Shown here in pieces: positions 36,044 through 45,745 of a DNA stretch of 64,000 nt. The notes below the pieces were generated by a model. It was given only the letters and a program-made list of their open reading frames with translations, made no database searches and had not been told where the DNA came from. Where the stretch lies: contig SHAP01000001.1 of the NCBI GenBank assembly GCA_004213555.1, forward strand, positions 1 to 64,000. Direction: 5' to 3'. How positions within the stretch are numbered: the first letter of the stretch is position 1; each line of letters starts with the position of its first letter. The translations under genes and the position numbers were made by a program. This DNA comes from Phycisphaeraceae bacterium (GTDB lineage: Bacteria; Planctomycetota; Phycisphaerae; Phycisphaerales; SM1A02).

Positions 36044-37441
36044 CTATCCCATCGACCCCAGAAGGGGTTCCTCTCCAGCCGAAGGAAGAAGTCGTTCGAG
36101 TCCTGTGCCCCGCGACCCCTTCATCAGGACCACCACTGGCTGCGTCAAGAGCGATTGGAACCGCTCCTGGATGGATACCGCATCTTTCGCATGGGTCACC
36201 GGAAAACCATCGGCCTGCAAACGTTCGGCGGCAAGCGAAAAAGCATCCCCTACCAGAAAGATTTCATGGAAAGGATCAACCGCATGGGAGCGCGCGATGC
36301 TCTCACCCAACTCTTGATGGGCATGTTCTGACCAGTGCCCCAGTTCCAACACTTCCCCCAGCACCAACACTTTGGGTTTGGCAGGCTCAACAAGGTCAGC
36401 AAACGCCACCATGGCGGCCCGTATGGACTCAGGGTTGGCGTTGTACGCATCGTTCCACACCACCGCCCGACCGCACTGTCTTGGCGTCAAACGCATGGCC
36501 TCAGGGACCACGGACTCCATCGCTTCTATGGCGTCTTTTGCACTGATCCCAAATTCACGAAGCACCGCATAGGCGGCAGCGGCATTGCCAACATCGTGCC
36601 TGCCCGCCAAACGCAACCGACAACGGTGCCCATCGATTCTTCCGGTGCGCCGATGGTCATTCCACGGACCAGCCTCCCAAACCACCTCGCCAGCAGAACC
36701 GAAGCGAACCATCCGAACACCTGTAGGGAGATCGGCTGGCAACCCCTCAGGCAGCACCGCAAAGCCTCCCGGTTCCAACGCACGGAGGAGTTCAAGCTTT
36801 TCTTCCCGCACTGCATCGAGTGAATCAAAAGCACCCGCATGGGCTTGCCCCACCATTGTCAGGATGGCGGCATCGGGGGACACCATCCGCGCCAGAGGCG
36901 CAATTTCGCCGGGAGCGCTCATCCCAACTTCCGCGGCAAGCCAGCAATGTTCTTGGGTCAGTTCCAACAAAGTCCGAGGCACCCCAATGTCATTGTTGAA
37001 GCTTTTGGCACTCTCTACACCCAATCCCCCCCGCCGCAATCCGGCGGCCAACAGACGTTTGGAGGTGGTCTTTCCACAAGATCCCGTGACGGCCGTGGAA
37101 AAACCAGACCATCCGGCCCGGTGGGCGGCGGCCAGTTGACCCAATGCGACTCTGGTGTCAGGAACCACCAGTTGGGGACATGCAACTTGGGCAGCTTGGG
37201 ACACGACCACCGCGCTCGAACCCAAAGCAATGGCTTGTTCGACGTGATCATGGGCATCAAATCGTTCGCCTTTCAAAGCCAAAAACCACTGGCCAGATTT
37301 GATCTCACGGGTGTCGGTTGACAAGGAAGAGAAATGTGGAGCGTCTCCAATCCAAGAGCCACCTGTTGCCTCAGCGGCCAATGCACCATTCAGCACATCA
37401 ACCCCCTTCCTCAGACCGGTAACGCAATGCTTCGGCGACAT
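36044..37441 (-). CDS. murF: UDP-MurNAc-tripeptide--D-Ala-D-Ala ligase
   Basis: Adds D-Ala-D-Ala to the UDP-MurNAc tripeptide in the cytoplasm (465 residues). The N-terminal domain shows STDTREIKSGQWFLALKGERFDAHD, the ATP-binding P-loop is TGSCGKTTSK, and NDAYNANPESIRAA is the Mur ligase motif. The ATG at 37441 (MSPKHCVTGLRKGVDVLNG) aligns with the family start and overlaps the end of murE by 44 nt; a shorter GTG start near VLNGALAAEA is possible. Confidence 0.93.
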   Translation of the reverse strand: MSPKHCVTGLRKGVDVLNGALAAEATGGSWIGDAPHFSSLSTDTREIKSGQWFLALKGERFDAHDHVEQAIALGSSAVVVSQAAQVACPQLVVPDTRVALGQLAAAHRAGWSGFSTAVTGSCGKTTSKRLLAAGLRRGGLGVESAKSFNNDIGVPRTLLELTQEHCWLAAEVGMSAPGEIAPLARMVSPDAAILTMVGQAHAGAFDSLDAVREEKLELLRALEPGGFAVLPEGLPADLPTGVRMVRFGSAGEVVWEAGPWNDHRRTGRIDGHRCRLRLAGRHDVGNAAAAYAVLREFGISAKDAIEAMESVVPEAMRLTPRQCGRAVVWNDAYNANPESIRAAMVAFADLVEPAKPKVLVLGEVLELGHWSEHAHQELGESIARSHAVDPFHEIFLVGDAFSLAAERLQADGFPVTHAKDAVSIQERFQSLLTQPVVVLMKGSRGTGLERLLPSAGEEPLLGSMG

Positions 37442-38897
37442 GACTTCGATCGTCAAACGCGATGCGGTGGGTGCCCAAAATTTGGTAATCCTCGTGGCCT
37501 TTGCCTGCGACAATCAAGACGTCACCCTTCTGCATGATCGCCACCGCACGGCGTATGGCCCGACCCCGCTCAACCTCATGATCAACTTGGGCCAGAGAGG
37601 ATTCTGGGATTCCGGTCAAAATATCTTGAATGATGGCTTCCGGATCCTCCGTTCGAGGATTGTCGCTGGTCACCATCACCCGATCCGCCAAAGTGGCGGC
37701 CACTCGGGCCATGCGTTGACGCTTCGAGCGGTCACGGTCGCCCCCGCATCCGAACAAAACATGCAATGCCGCGTTGTCGGGGACGGCGGGACGCATGGCG
37801 GAGAGCACTTGGTACAACGCATCATCCGTGTGGGCGTAGTCCACAAAAACTTTCACTTCATGGGCCGGGTCTTCCACTGGCTCCAGACGCCCAGGTGGTG
37901 CTCGAAGAACGGGCAATGCCGGCAAAATTTGATCGGCGGTGAGCCCAAGTGCTCTTGCCGCCGCCACACTGCACAAAACGTTTTGAACGTTGTGTCGCCC
38001 CGGAAGGGGAAGGGTCACGACTGCACCAGCGAATCCAAGACCGGTGATCGCGATTTCGGTCCCATCTGAACTTTCAGAGCGCACCTCGGCCGACAGATCA
38101 GCACCGGGTGCAGATTGAGTGGTGATCCGAATCAAATGATTGGTTCTTGCGGCGGCAATCATGATCTTGGCGGCTTGGTCATCGATATTGACAATTGCAG
38201 TGCCATCCTCGGTCAACAGCTCGAACAGCCGGGCTTTGGCCGCAGCATAATTCGCCATGTCTTGGTGATAGTCCAAATGGTCACCTGTCAGATTGGTGAA
38301 AACCGCGACTGAAAATTGCAACGCATCAACCCGACGTTGATCCAAGGCATGAGAAGAAACTTCCATCAAGCATGCCTTGCACTTGGCATCCACCATGTCG
38401 GCCAACAGAGCACTTAACTCTGGGGCGGGTGGAGTGGTCATTGTCGCAGGCTGAATGGCGGGCAATCGTCCCGTCTGAATGCCAACGGTCCCAACCAGTC
38501 CCGATTCAATTCCACCGTGTCGGACCAATTGATGAATCAACCAAGTGACCGTGGTTTTTCCGTTTGTGCCGGTCACGCCCACCAAATCCAATTCATGGGT
38601 GGGGTGCTCGCACCACGCCTCACACAAGTGGGCCAACGCTGCCGAAGCATCTTCGGCCAGGATCGTGACCACGCCTTTCCGGGTTTCCACGGCGTCCTCC
38701 ACCACCAAGGCCGCAGCGCCCGCCGCCAAGACACTTGGGATGTACTGGTGTCCATCGACGTTCTGGCCCCGACGGGCCACGAACAACCAGCCCTCACCAA
38801 CTTTTCTGGAGTCATCGGTCACCCCTTGGATCACCGGATCAACTCCTTTGGGCGGCTGGATTCCTGGAACCTTTGAAAGCAACCTCGACAAGCGCAT
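37398..38897 (-). CDS. murE: UDP-MurNAc-L-Ala-D-Glu--meso-diaminopimelate ligase
   Basis: Adds the third residue of the peptidoglycan stem peptide (499 residues). The P-loop is GVTGTNGKTTVTWL. The C-terminal motif DNPR (about residue 411, in TSDNPRTEDPE) is the one that selects meso-diaminopimelate over lysine. Also seen are HALDQRRVDAL and NLTGDHLDYHQDM. The ATG at 38897 gives MRLSRLLSKV, 11 nt after the ftsW-like stop. It supports DAP-type peptidoglycan in this organism. Confidence 0.95.
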   Translation of the reverse strand: MRLSRLLSKVPGIQPPKGVDPVIQGVTDDSRKVGEGWLFVARRGQNVDGHQYIPSVLAAGAAALVVEDAVETRKGVVTILAEDASAALAHLCEAWCEHPTHELDLVGVTGTNGKTTVTWLIHQLVRHGGIESGLVGTVGIQTGRLPAIQPATMTTPPAPELSALLADMVDAKCKACLMEVSSHALDQRRVDALQFSVAVFTNLTGDHLDYHQDMANYAAAKARLFELLTEDGTAIVNIDDQAAKIMIAAARTNHLIRITTQSAPGADLSAEVRSESSDGTEIAITGLGFAGAVVTLPLPGRHNVQNVLCSVAAARALGLTADQILPALPVLRAPPGRLEPVEDPAHEVKVFVDYAHTDDALYQVLSAMRPAVPDNAALHVLFGCGGDRDRSKRQRMARVAATLADRVMVTSDNPRTEDPEAIIQDILTGIPESSLAQVDHEVERGRAIRRAVAIMQKGDVLIVAGKGHEDYQILGTHRIAFDDRSHVAEALRYRSEEGG

Positions 38898-38908
38898 CTT
38901 TGATGATG

Positions 38909-40102
38909 CTACGACGGGTTCGTACCGAACGCGAAGTCCCACCGTTCTTCCTGCTTTCGTCCCGAAGGAGTCATCGCCAAACTGACCAGAACCCCGATCA
39001 TCCCCCAGGTGGTGACCAAGCTCGATCCCCCATAACTCACGAGTGGCAAGGTGATTCCAGTGATGGGCAGCAGACCCATCGTCATCGAGGCGTGCACCAA
39101 GGCCTGCGAGACCAACATGGTGGTGATCCCCACCGCCACCAGACGCCCAAAGGGATGCGCGCACAAATGGGCGATCAGCAAGCCCCCAATCCCCAAGGCT
39201 CCGTACAAACCCAAAACCAAGACCGCCCCCACGGCCCCATGCTGAGCCACCAAAACGGCAAACACCATGTCGTTGTGGGCTTCGGGCAGACCAGACAGCC
39301 GGACGGCTCGAGCTGCCCCTTCGCGACCCAATCCAGTCACGCCTCCAGATGCGGTGGCAAGCAGAGCTTTGGCCGCTTGGTACCCAATGTCATCGTCGTA
39401 TCTCGGGTCACCCCGAAGCTGTGCGGTGTATGCCACGATCCGATCCACTTGGTGAGGTTTCAGAACTTGCGACAATCGAGCCTCTCCGGCGTCTGGGGCG
39501 AGCAACATCCCACCGATGACCAAGACTGGGATCAATGCTGCTGGCAGGAAACACAGCAGCAGATGCCGGATCCGCCCCCCCGCAGCAATCAATATGGTCA
39601 CAAAGGCTGGAACAAAAAGCAGGGTGGTTCCGAGATCTGGCTCCACCACAATCAGTCCACCCGCCAACGCCGTCAGACCCACGGGACGAAGCAATCCCGA
39701 CAAACGGCGGTGGGCTTCACCGGCGTACAGCAAGCGGGCCATCAACAAGCACCATGCGACCCGGGCCAACTCTGATGGCTGCAAATCAAAAACCACCAAA
39801 CTGATCCACCTTCGGGCCCCATTTCGGGGACGAACCAAGGATTCGGGAACACCTGGCAGCAGCAGCAGGACCAAAAGTCCAGCCACCAAGAAGCCCAGCA
39901 GTGCCGCATGCTTCCTGAGAAGATGAAGTGGCACACAGGCTGCAATCGTGGCTCCGATCAAGCCCAGAGGCAGAAAGAAAGCTTGCTGTTTCCAGTTGGC
40001 CAAACCACGACCAGCATCACCAACGGTCGCGATCGCCGAGAGCCCCAACAACGAAAGAAGGAAAGCCGGAACCAAGACCAACGCCACGGCAAGCCATCTC
40101 AT
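38909..40102 (-). CDS. FtsW/RodA (SEDS) peptidoglycan glycosyltransferase
   Basis: A polytopic membrane protein (397 residues, about ten helices) of the SEDS family, which polymerises glycan strands from lipid II together with a class B PBP. NGARRWISL near residue 93, VEPDLGTTLLF with the conserved Asp, DDDIGYQAAKALLATASGG, and PITGITLPLVSYGGSS near the C-terminus are family signatures. FtsW and RodA cannot be separated with confidence. Its ATG overlaps the stop of the PBP gene (ATGA), so the synthase pair is translationally coupled. Confidence 0.92.
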   Translation of the reverse strand: MRWLAVALVLVPAFLLSLLGLSAIATVGDAGRGLANWKQQAFFLPLGLIGATIAACVPLHLLRKHAALLGFLVAGLLVLLLLPGVPESLVRPRNGARRWISLVVFDLQPSELARVAWCLLMARLLYAGEAHRRLSGLLRPVGLTALAGGLIVVEPDLGTTLLFVPAFVTILIAAGGRIRHLLLCFLPAALIPVLVIGGMLLAPDAGEARLSQVLKPHQVDRIVAYTAQLRGDPRYDDDIGYQAAKALLATASGGVTGLGREGAARAVRLSGLPEAHNDMVFAVLVAQHGAVGAVLVLGLYGALGIGGLLIAHLCAHPFGRLVAVGITTMLVSQALVHASMTMGLLPITGITLPLVSYGGSSLVTTWGMIGVLVSLAMTPSGRKQEERWDFAFGTNPS

Positions 40103-42306
40103 GATGTTGGCCCTCCAAATGCACCGCGGCGGGCGAGTTCACGCAAAAACGCTGTGGCCAGTGGACCGGCCGTTCGACCTCCAGAACCGCCGTATTCAAC
40201 CACGGAAACGAATGAATGGGTGGGTGCCTGTCCAGTGGGACCGATCAAACCCGCAAACCAAGCGTGGGTGCCATCGGTTTTGGGTCCTCCTCCAAGGGTG
40301 ATCGGAGGAGCCTCCGCCGTGCCCGTCTTCCCCCAAATGGTGCATCCGGGAACTTCTTCGATGTCCCGTCCTGTGCCGTAACGCTCCGACAAAACGCGAC
40401 GCAAGCCGACCAAGACCGGATCGATGACAGCGTCTGGAAAAGTTTCCCCGACTGGGCGGGCGTTTCCACTGGCCACCAACTCAGGATGAGGCAAAGCCCC
40501 CCGGGCCCCCAGGCGGGCGTACGCAATGGCGGCTTGAAGCGGTGAACACACCAAAGCCGATTGTCCAATGGCGCTGGACATCGCTTCGGAGACACGCTGC
40601 CCACGAGGGACGGTGGCCGGATCCGGAACTCGGCCGGATGTCTCACCCAAAAGCACGGGACCTCGATCAAGTTCACGTTGGTACAAGATCCCAACTTCGG
40701 GACGCTCACCAAAACCAAACCGACGAAGCCATCTGGCTTCGGTTTCAAGACCAAGCCGACGCCCCACTTCATAAAAATAGACATTGCAACTGTGCGCAAG
40801 GGCATCGGCAGCATCCAGTGGGCCATGCTCACGCGCGTTGCGGTTCGCGATCCAACAGCGAAACCGATCGCGTTTGTCGGGAAAGAAATACCCTTGGCAG
40901 TTGATCTGTTCGTTGGCTCGAACCTTGCCCTCCGACAAACCCGCCACCAGCAAAAATGGCTTCACAATGGAACCCGGAGCGAGAATGGCTTCGGTGGCCC
41001 GGACCACCCCCCCGCGACGCCACGTCGGGCCGTCGGCTTCGGTGGCCAGTGGACGCCCCGCGGCCACTTGAATGTTCCCTGTAGCCAATTCAACCAACAC
41101 CAACGAACCCGCCAGCGGTGTCCCTGCGGGCAAGGTTCCCTTTTGGTTGGCTTGGGCTTGGCAAAGACCAAGAGCGGGATCAAGCAACGCTTCAGCCACC
41201 GCCTGCCACCGGAAGTCCAAATGAAGTTGAATATCCTGACCCGGTTGGGGTTCAATGGTCTTGGTTTCCAAACTTCCAACGGCAGAGCGTTGAACGAACC
41301 CGAGTAAGCCACGCAGTGTGGATTCTTGAGCCGCCTCAATCCCACGAATGCCCACCTCGTCTCCCACTCGGTATCCCCCAAGAGCATCTTCATTTTGGAG
41401 ACCAAATGGATGTTGTTCGATGTGTTCAGCACCGACGGGCCCCAGTGAACCCAGAAGATCAGAAGCGCATCCCTCAACCAAGTACCGGCCACCAAAACGC
41501 CGAAGAGATGTGGGAAAGCTGCTGTCGGCCAATTCAACTTCGATCGATGCCAAGGGATACTGACGCTCATCACGCGAACGCACTTCAAGATCATCCAAAT
41601 CGATATCTACTTCTCGAAATGCGCTGCGGGCCATTTCCGCCCACTGCTCAAACTCAAATCCCACCGTTTGGTCCGTTTGCAGGAGTGGGTAGGACAGCGT
41701 GCGTTCGCGAATCATCCCGGGAGACCAGCCGGCCGGTGGCGGTCCAAACTGTGCCTCGTATTTACCGCGCTGTCGACGCTCGAAAGAAGCTTGCGAACGC
41801 TCCACTTGGGTCACAATCTCTTCGGCACGCTCGTACAACTCTTCGACTGGTCGACCGTCCACCTTGGCCAGTCTGGTATACAGATCGTGACGCCACTCTT
41901 CGACGCTTGGAAGGACCTTCGCCACACGTTGGTCACGCAACGTCTGGGGAAGAGCCCGCCACAAAGATCTGCCCGAAGCCAAACGAGCCGACCTTTCTGC
42001 AACAGTTCGGGCCCACGCGTCACTCAACATGGCGTACGGCACCCGGACCTCCCACACCGTGCGCGATTGGGCCAGAACTCGGCCACGAGCATCCAAGACC
42101 CGCCCCCGGCGGGTCGGCAAGAGTTCGACCCTCTTGTCGGCTTGGTCCAAAGTGTCTCGAGCGCTCTCCGTCCGTTCGGCCGCAACCACAAACACGCGAA
42201 GCAGCAAAACCAGAACCACCAAGCCACCACCAAATCCGATGAACAGCAACCGACGAAGGAAAGGCCGGGGGTTGGTGGAGGGCTGAGGCGGAGAGACGGT
42301 GGACAC
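40099..42306 (-). CDS. Class B penicillin-binding protein (transpeptidase)
   Basis: A 735-residue peptidoglycan DD-transpeptidase. It has an N-terminal membrane anchor (FIGFGGGLVVLVLLLRVFVV), RRGRVLDARGRVLA opening the dimerisation domain, and transpeptidase motifs SIVK (active Ser near 445), SCN (near 504) and KTGTAE (near 659). The region between the anchor and the catalytic domain is longer than usual and Arg/Glu-rich. Start is a GTG (MSTVSPPQP). It precedes its SEDS partner. PBP2 and FtsI/PBP3 types cannot be told apart here. Confidence 0.92.
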   Translation of the reverse strand: MSTVSPPQPSTNPRPFLRRLLFIGFGGGLVVLVLLLRVFVVAAERTESARDTLDQADKRVELLPTRRGRVLDARGRVLAQSRTVWEVRVPYAMLSDAWARTVAERSARLASGRSLWRALPQTLRDQRVAKVLPSVEEWRHDLYTRLAKVDGRPVEELYERAEEIVTQVERSQASFERRQRGKYEAQFGPPPAGWSPGMIRERTLSYPLLQTDQTVGFEFEQWAEMARSAFREVDIDLDDLEVRSRDERQYPLASIEVELADSSFPTSLRRFGGRYLVEGCASDLLGSLGPVGAEHIEQHPFGLQNEDALGGYRVGDEVGIRGIEAAQESTLRGLLGFVQRSAVGSLETKTIEPQPGQDIQLHLDFRWQAVAEALLDPALGLCQAQANQKGTLPAGTPLAGSLVLVELATGNIQVAAGRPLATEADGPTWRRGGVVRATEAILAPGSIVKPFLLVAGLSEGKVRANEQINCQGYFFPDKRDRFRCWIANRNAREHGPLDAADALAHSCNVYFYEVGRRLGLETEARWLRRFGFGERPEVGILYQRELDRGPVLLGETSGRVPDPATVPRGQRVSEAMSSAIGQSALVCSPLQAAIAYARLGARGALPHPELVASGNARPVGETFPDAVIDPVLVGLRRVLSERYGTGRDIEEVPGCTIWGKTGTAEAPPITLGGGPKTDGTHAWFAGLIGPTGQAPTHSFVSVVEYGGSGGRTAGPLATAFLRELARRGAFGGPTS

Positions 42307-42321
42307 GAATAGAGAGGGTAC

Positions 42322-42954
42322 TCAGCCGAACGGCCCCCGGCGAATGGCTGGGATCGCTTCGCCCATCCGATCGGGCATGAGCGATGCCGTCTCAAAAGCC
42401 TCCTCGAATCGATGACGATCCCATTCCACCACGCCCAAGCGTTCGGTGTGCTCGTTTTTGATCTGGGCATCCAGCAACGTATATCCAGCCTCGCGAAGGC
42501 CATGACAAAGATGAACCAGTGCTGCTTTTGACGCATCTCGCCCTACGGGAGGTCGATGAAACATGGATTCACCCAAGAAGGCCGAACCGAACGACAAGCC
42601 GTACAACCCGCCGACCAGCGCGCCCTCCCGCCAAGCTTCGACCGAATGGGCCCGGCCCGCATGATGGGCCTCCACCAGCAACGTTTGGAGGCGAGCGTCC
42701 AGCCAAACACTGTCGACCGTTTCACCGGAACGGGGCGCTGAACACGACCTGATGGTCTCGACAAACGCGGTGTTGACACGAATCTCGAACCTCCGGCTGC
42801 GAACCACGCGGCGAAGGCTGTCTGAAACGCGAAGCTCTTCCAACGGCAAGACGGCACGTCGCACCGGGCGGTACCACAGCACCGGACCGTTCGGTTCGGC
42901 CATGGGAAAAAGGCCTGCCTGGTAGGCCTCCAAAAAAGAGGCAAGCGTCGTCAC
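42322..42954 (-). CDS. aat: Leucyl/phenylalanyl-tRNA--protein transferase
   Basis: Attaches Leu or Phe to N-terminal Arg/Lys of proteins, creating N-degrons for ClpAP (210 residues). Motifs: AYQAGLFPMAE with WYRPVRRAVLP, then HSVEAWREGALVGGLYGLSFGSAFLGESMF and LLDAQIKNEHTERLG. The GTG at 42954 overlaps the stop of the aldo/keto reductase. It sits within the cell-wall run, where it is not usually found. Confidence 0.94.
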   Translation of the reverse strand: MTTLASFLEAYQAGLFPMAEPNGPVLWYRPVRRAVLPLEELRVSDSLRRVVRSRRFEIRVNTAFVETIRSCSAPRSGETVDSVWLDARLQTLLVEAHHAGRAHSVEAWREGALVGGLYGLSFGSAFLGESMFHRPPVGRDASKAALVHLCHGLREAGYTLLDAQIKNEHTERLGVVEWDRHRFEEAFETASLMPDRMGEAIPAIRRGPFG

Positions 42955-43904
42955 GTGGTGAAGATGGATTCCACTGAACCGAGAACGTCTGGATCAAGAT
43001 CCAAGTCGGCGGCGGCGGCGTTCTGTTCCAGTTGCGACAACTTGGTTGCGCCCACAATCGTGCTGGTCACCGGAGCGACGCTGTGGCACCACGCCAACGC
43101 CACTTGGGCGGGCTGGAGTCCATGATCTCGGCACAGGGTGGTGAAGGAACGAACCTTGTCCATGGTGCCGTCGGTCATCAGTGGACGAAGCCATTTTCCG
43201 AATGCTTCATCCGCAGCACGCGAATCTTCGGGCATCCCATCGTCATATTTCCCGGTGAGCAGGCCCTGGCAAAGCGGCGAAAAATTCACCACCCCCATGC
43301 CGTTTTTCTCACAGACCGGGAAGCATTCATCTTCCCAGTGCCGCTGCAAGAGGTTCAACACCGGCTGGTTGGATACCGGTCGGTGCCAACCATTTGCGCG
43401 ACAGATGCCGTGGGCATCCTCGATCTGCGCCGCCGTCCATTCCGAAACGCCCCAGTACAGGACTTTGCCTTGGGTGATGAGATCGTGCATGGCCCAGCAG
43501 GTTTCATCGAGCGGCGTGAGTTCGTCGTAACGGTGACACTGGTACAGGTCGATGTGATCGGTCTGCAAGCGCTTCAAACTCTTGTGGCACTCGTTGAAGA
43601 TTTGCTTTCGGGACAACCCACGGTCGTTGGCCGTCGGAAACGGATGGCCCGAGAGCGGCCAGAACAACTTGGTGGCCAACACGTAGGTCTCTCGCGGGAA
43701 GGGAGACAAGGCCTCGCCTACCGCCAACTCCGCGTCACCGCCGTGGTACTGGTTGGCGGTGTCGTAAAAGTTGATGCCCAGTTCCCAAGCCTTGCGGTGA
43801 AGATCGTTGCACTGATCTTGCTCCTTGGTGGTGAAGATCAGCCAAGATCCCAGACCCACGCGGGAAAGCACCAGTCCGGTATCGCCAAGATGGTCGTATC
43901 GCAT
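42951..43904 (-). CDS. Aldo/keto reductase
   Basis: A 317-residue NADP(H)-dependent TIM-barrel oxidoreductase of the Kv-beta/YghZ-like group. YDHLGDTGLVLSRVGLGSW is the usual N-terminus; INFYDTANQY carries the catalytic Asp and Tyr; YVLATKLFWP the Lys; and DHIDLYQCHRYD the His. The C-terminal CHSVAPVTSTIVGATKLSQLEQN is the cofactor-binding segment. Substrate unknown. It lies 6 nt downstream of the OPT transporter gene. Confidence 0.88.
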   Translation of the reverse strand: MRYDHLGDTGLVLSRVGLGSWLIFTTKEQDQCNDLHRKAWELGINFYDTANQYHGGDAELAVGEALSPFPRETYVLATKLFWPLSGHPFPTANDRGLSRKQIFNECHKSLKRLQTDHIDLYQCHRYDELTPLDETCWAMHDLITQGKVLYWGVSEWTAAQIEDAHGICRANGWHRPVSNQPVLNLLQRHWEDECFPVCEKNGMGVVNFSPLCQGLLTGKYDDGMPEDSRAADEAFGKWLRPLMTDGTMDKVRSFTTLCRDHGLQPAQVALAWCHSVAPVTSTIVGATKLSQLEQNAAAADLDLDPDVLGSVESIFTT

Positions 43905-43910
43905 CGAAAA

Positions 43911-45680
43911 TCAACCTGTCAAAGTGGGGACGTTGAGGTAAGAAAGCACGGCTTTTGGAATGTTCATCAGAGCATCGCCTGCGACCACGCCCGAAGCCAC
44001 CGCAAAAGCCAGCCCGGCATGCTGCTCCGGCGACTGTCGTTTCCAGATTCCGAACACCACACAGCCCAAGAAGATGGCAACGCTGTAATAGGCGGGAACA
44101 ATGAACGCAATCCCCATGGCCAAGCCACTCGGAACAAGTCCACGCTGGGCTTCAGGCAGGATCTTTCGCACCGCGGGAAGAATCAAGCCCAAAATGCCAG
44201 CGAGGGCCACCGCCATGCCCGCCCCTTGAGGCAATGCTTCAAATCCCTTGGCCAACAACTCGCTCATCGCCTTCCACGCGTGGGCGGCGGGCGCGGGGGC
44301 ATTCACTTCATCGAAGCCAATGTCGTACACGTTGGAATAAAGGGTATAGACCCCAGTGGCAATGGGGATTCCCGAAAGAATGCCCAAGCACTGGGCGATA
44401 AATTGCTTTCGTGGCGCGGCTCCGAGCATGCGTCCTGTTTTCAGGTCTTGCATCATGTCACCAGCTTGTGAAGCTCCGGCAGACGTGATCCCCGCGGCCA
44501 TCAGGTTGGTGGTGGTGCTTCCAGGAGCCAGCGCACCAAACGTGAGTTGGGTCACTTTGCCCATGCCTCCGATGGGATTGATGTCCGTTTCTCCAGTTGA
44601 GCGCACAGCAATCATGGCGAGAATCCAAGACATGCCTACCGCCACAAGGGTCATCCAAACCGGGATGTCAAAGACCGACTTCGAGACGAACGCCGCCAAA
44701 GCAGCACCGGCGACCAAGCCTCCCATCCACCACATGGCGGGTATTTGGTCCTTGGTGTCTTCCATGTCGGAGATTTCATGAGCTGAGGAGCCGCCAGTGA
44801 AGGTTCTCAGAATGGATTTCCACGATAACGCGAGGTTGCCGAAGGCATCCATCACCATCAACGCAACCCCAGGCCACAGCAACCAGCCTCGAGGACCATC
44901 GGCATAACTCATGACCTCGCCTGCGGCGAGGCCGGATGATTTTGCCCAAGGGCCAACCAAGCCCCAAGCCACCACCGCGCCCACCAACATAGACGCGCCG
45001 ACGCGCATCCCAACCAATCCGCCAACACCGAAGAAGACTGGGGAGAGATACAACTTAAAAGTCCACGTGGCCAAAAGACCCAGAACGCCAAACTTCAGCG
45101 GCGGAGATTCCATCTGCGGAATGAAGTACGCCCCCAAAGCAAAGAGACCCGAAGCCACCCCAAACTTCAACAGCACCTTGGCTTGGCGCACGGCTTCGGC
45201 GCCATCGGCATGCATCGACTGGATCGTGTTTGCAGTTGCAGTACCGGTGGGGAATCGTAATTTTTCCAGCACCACCATTTGGTTCCGCAATGGAACGGCA
45301 TAAAACACGCCCAAAAAGCCAACCGCGGTTCCCCAAAGCACCAACTCTCCCCAGCTCAGCGTGGTTCCCAACATGGCCAAGGCAGGAATCGCCGACAACA
45401 AGCCGGCCGTGGAGGCCATCGAGCCACACGCACTGCCCGCGGTTTGAGCGATGTTGGTCTCAAGCACCGAAAGCCTTCTGAATGGCATCCAAAAGGTGTA
45501 CCCCAGGATCGCGGCAATCAAAGATCCTCCCAGAGACCAGCCAATTTTGAGTCCCAGTGAGATGTTCATGGCCGCCACCACCGCACCAAGCACGCACCCA
45601 GTGAGAACCGCCCGTACGCTCAGTTGAGCTTCGCCAGATTCAGGCTCATAAATACGATCGGGATTGCTGGGCTTGTCCAT
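43911..45680 (-). CDS. OPT-family oligopeptide/metal-chelate transporter
   Basis: A 589-residue polytopic membrane protein of the OPT superfamily. ETNIAQTAGSACGSMASTAGLLSAIPALAMLG and LRFPTGTATANTIQSMHADG are the characteristic segments, followed by many hydrophobic helices and a duplicated architecture. Such proteins import peptides or metal-siderophore complexes by proton symport. The ATG at 45680 has a strong GGAGG about 5-10 nt upstream; a TAGGCT element is at 45705-45700. It heads the run leading into the cell-wall genes, which suggests co-transcription but not necessarily a shared function. Confidence 0.9.
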   Translation of the reverse strand: MDKPSNPDRIYEPESGEAQLSVRAVLTGCVLGAVVAAMNISLGLKIGWSLGGSLIAAILGYTFWMPFRRLSVLETNIAQTAGSACGSMASTAGLLSAIPALAMLGTTLSWGELVLWGTAVGFLGVFYAVPLRNQMVVLEKLRFPTGTATANTIQSMHADGAEAVRQAKVLLKFGVASGLFALGAYFIPQMESPPLKFGVLGLLATWTFKLYLSPVFFGVGGLVGMRVGASMLVGAVVAWGLVGPWAKSSGLAAGEVMSYADGPRGWLLWPGVALMVMDAFGNLALSWKSILRTFTGGSSAHEISDMEDTKDQIPAMWWMGGLVAGAALAAFVSKSVFDIPVWMTLVAVGMSWILAMIAVRSTGETDINPIGGMGKVTQLTFGALAPGSTTTNLMAAGITSAGASQAGDMMQDLKTGRMLGAAPRKQFIAQCLGILSGIPIATGVYTLYSNVYDIGFDEVNAPAPAAHAWKAMSELLAKGFEALPQGAGMAVALAGILGLILPAVRKILPEAQRGLVPSGLAMGIAFIVPAYYSVAIFLGCVVFGIWKRQSPEQHAGLAFAVASGVVAGDALMNIPKAVLSYLNVPTLTG

Positions 45681-45699
45681 GGTTCCTCCTGAGGGTTGA

Positions 45700-45705
45700 A
45701 GCCTA
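45700..45705 (-). promoter_or_regulatory. Putative -10 element for the OPT/cell-wall run
   Basis: Minus-strand TAGGCT, about 20 nt before the ATG, followed by AGGAGG. It is the best visible promoter for the whole minus-strand run 45680-34840. Confidence 0.35.
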
Positions 45706-45733
45706 CCACCACCCGCACATGGGCCGAAACCCG

Positions 45734-45739
45734 TACCCT
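45734..45739 (+). promoter_or_regulatory. Putative -10 element, leaderless start of the symporter gene
   Basis: TACCCT, 6 nt (TCACCT), then the ATG at 45746. No Shine-Dalgarno is present, in contrast with the divergent OPT gene, which has one. Confidence 0.4.
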
Positions 45740-45745
45740 TCACCT

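Noticed and set aside
43032-44471. A 479-codon plus-strand frame across the aldo/keto reductase and OPT genes
   Set aside because: Both minus-strand genes are well supported by motifs; the plus-strand frame crosses their boundary and lacks features.
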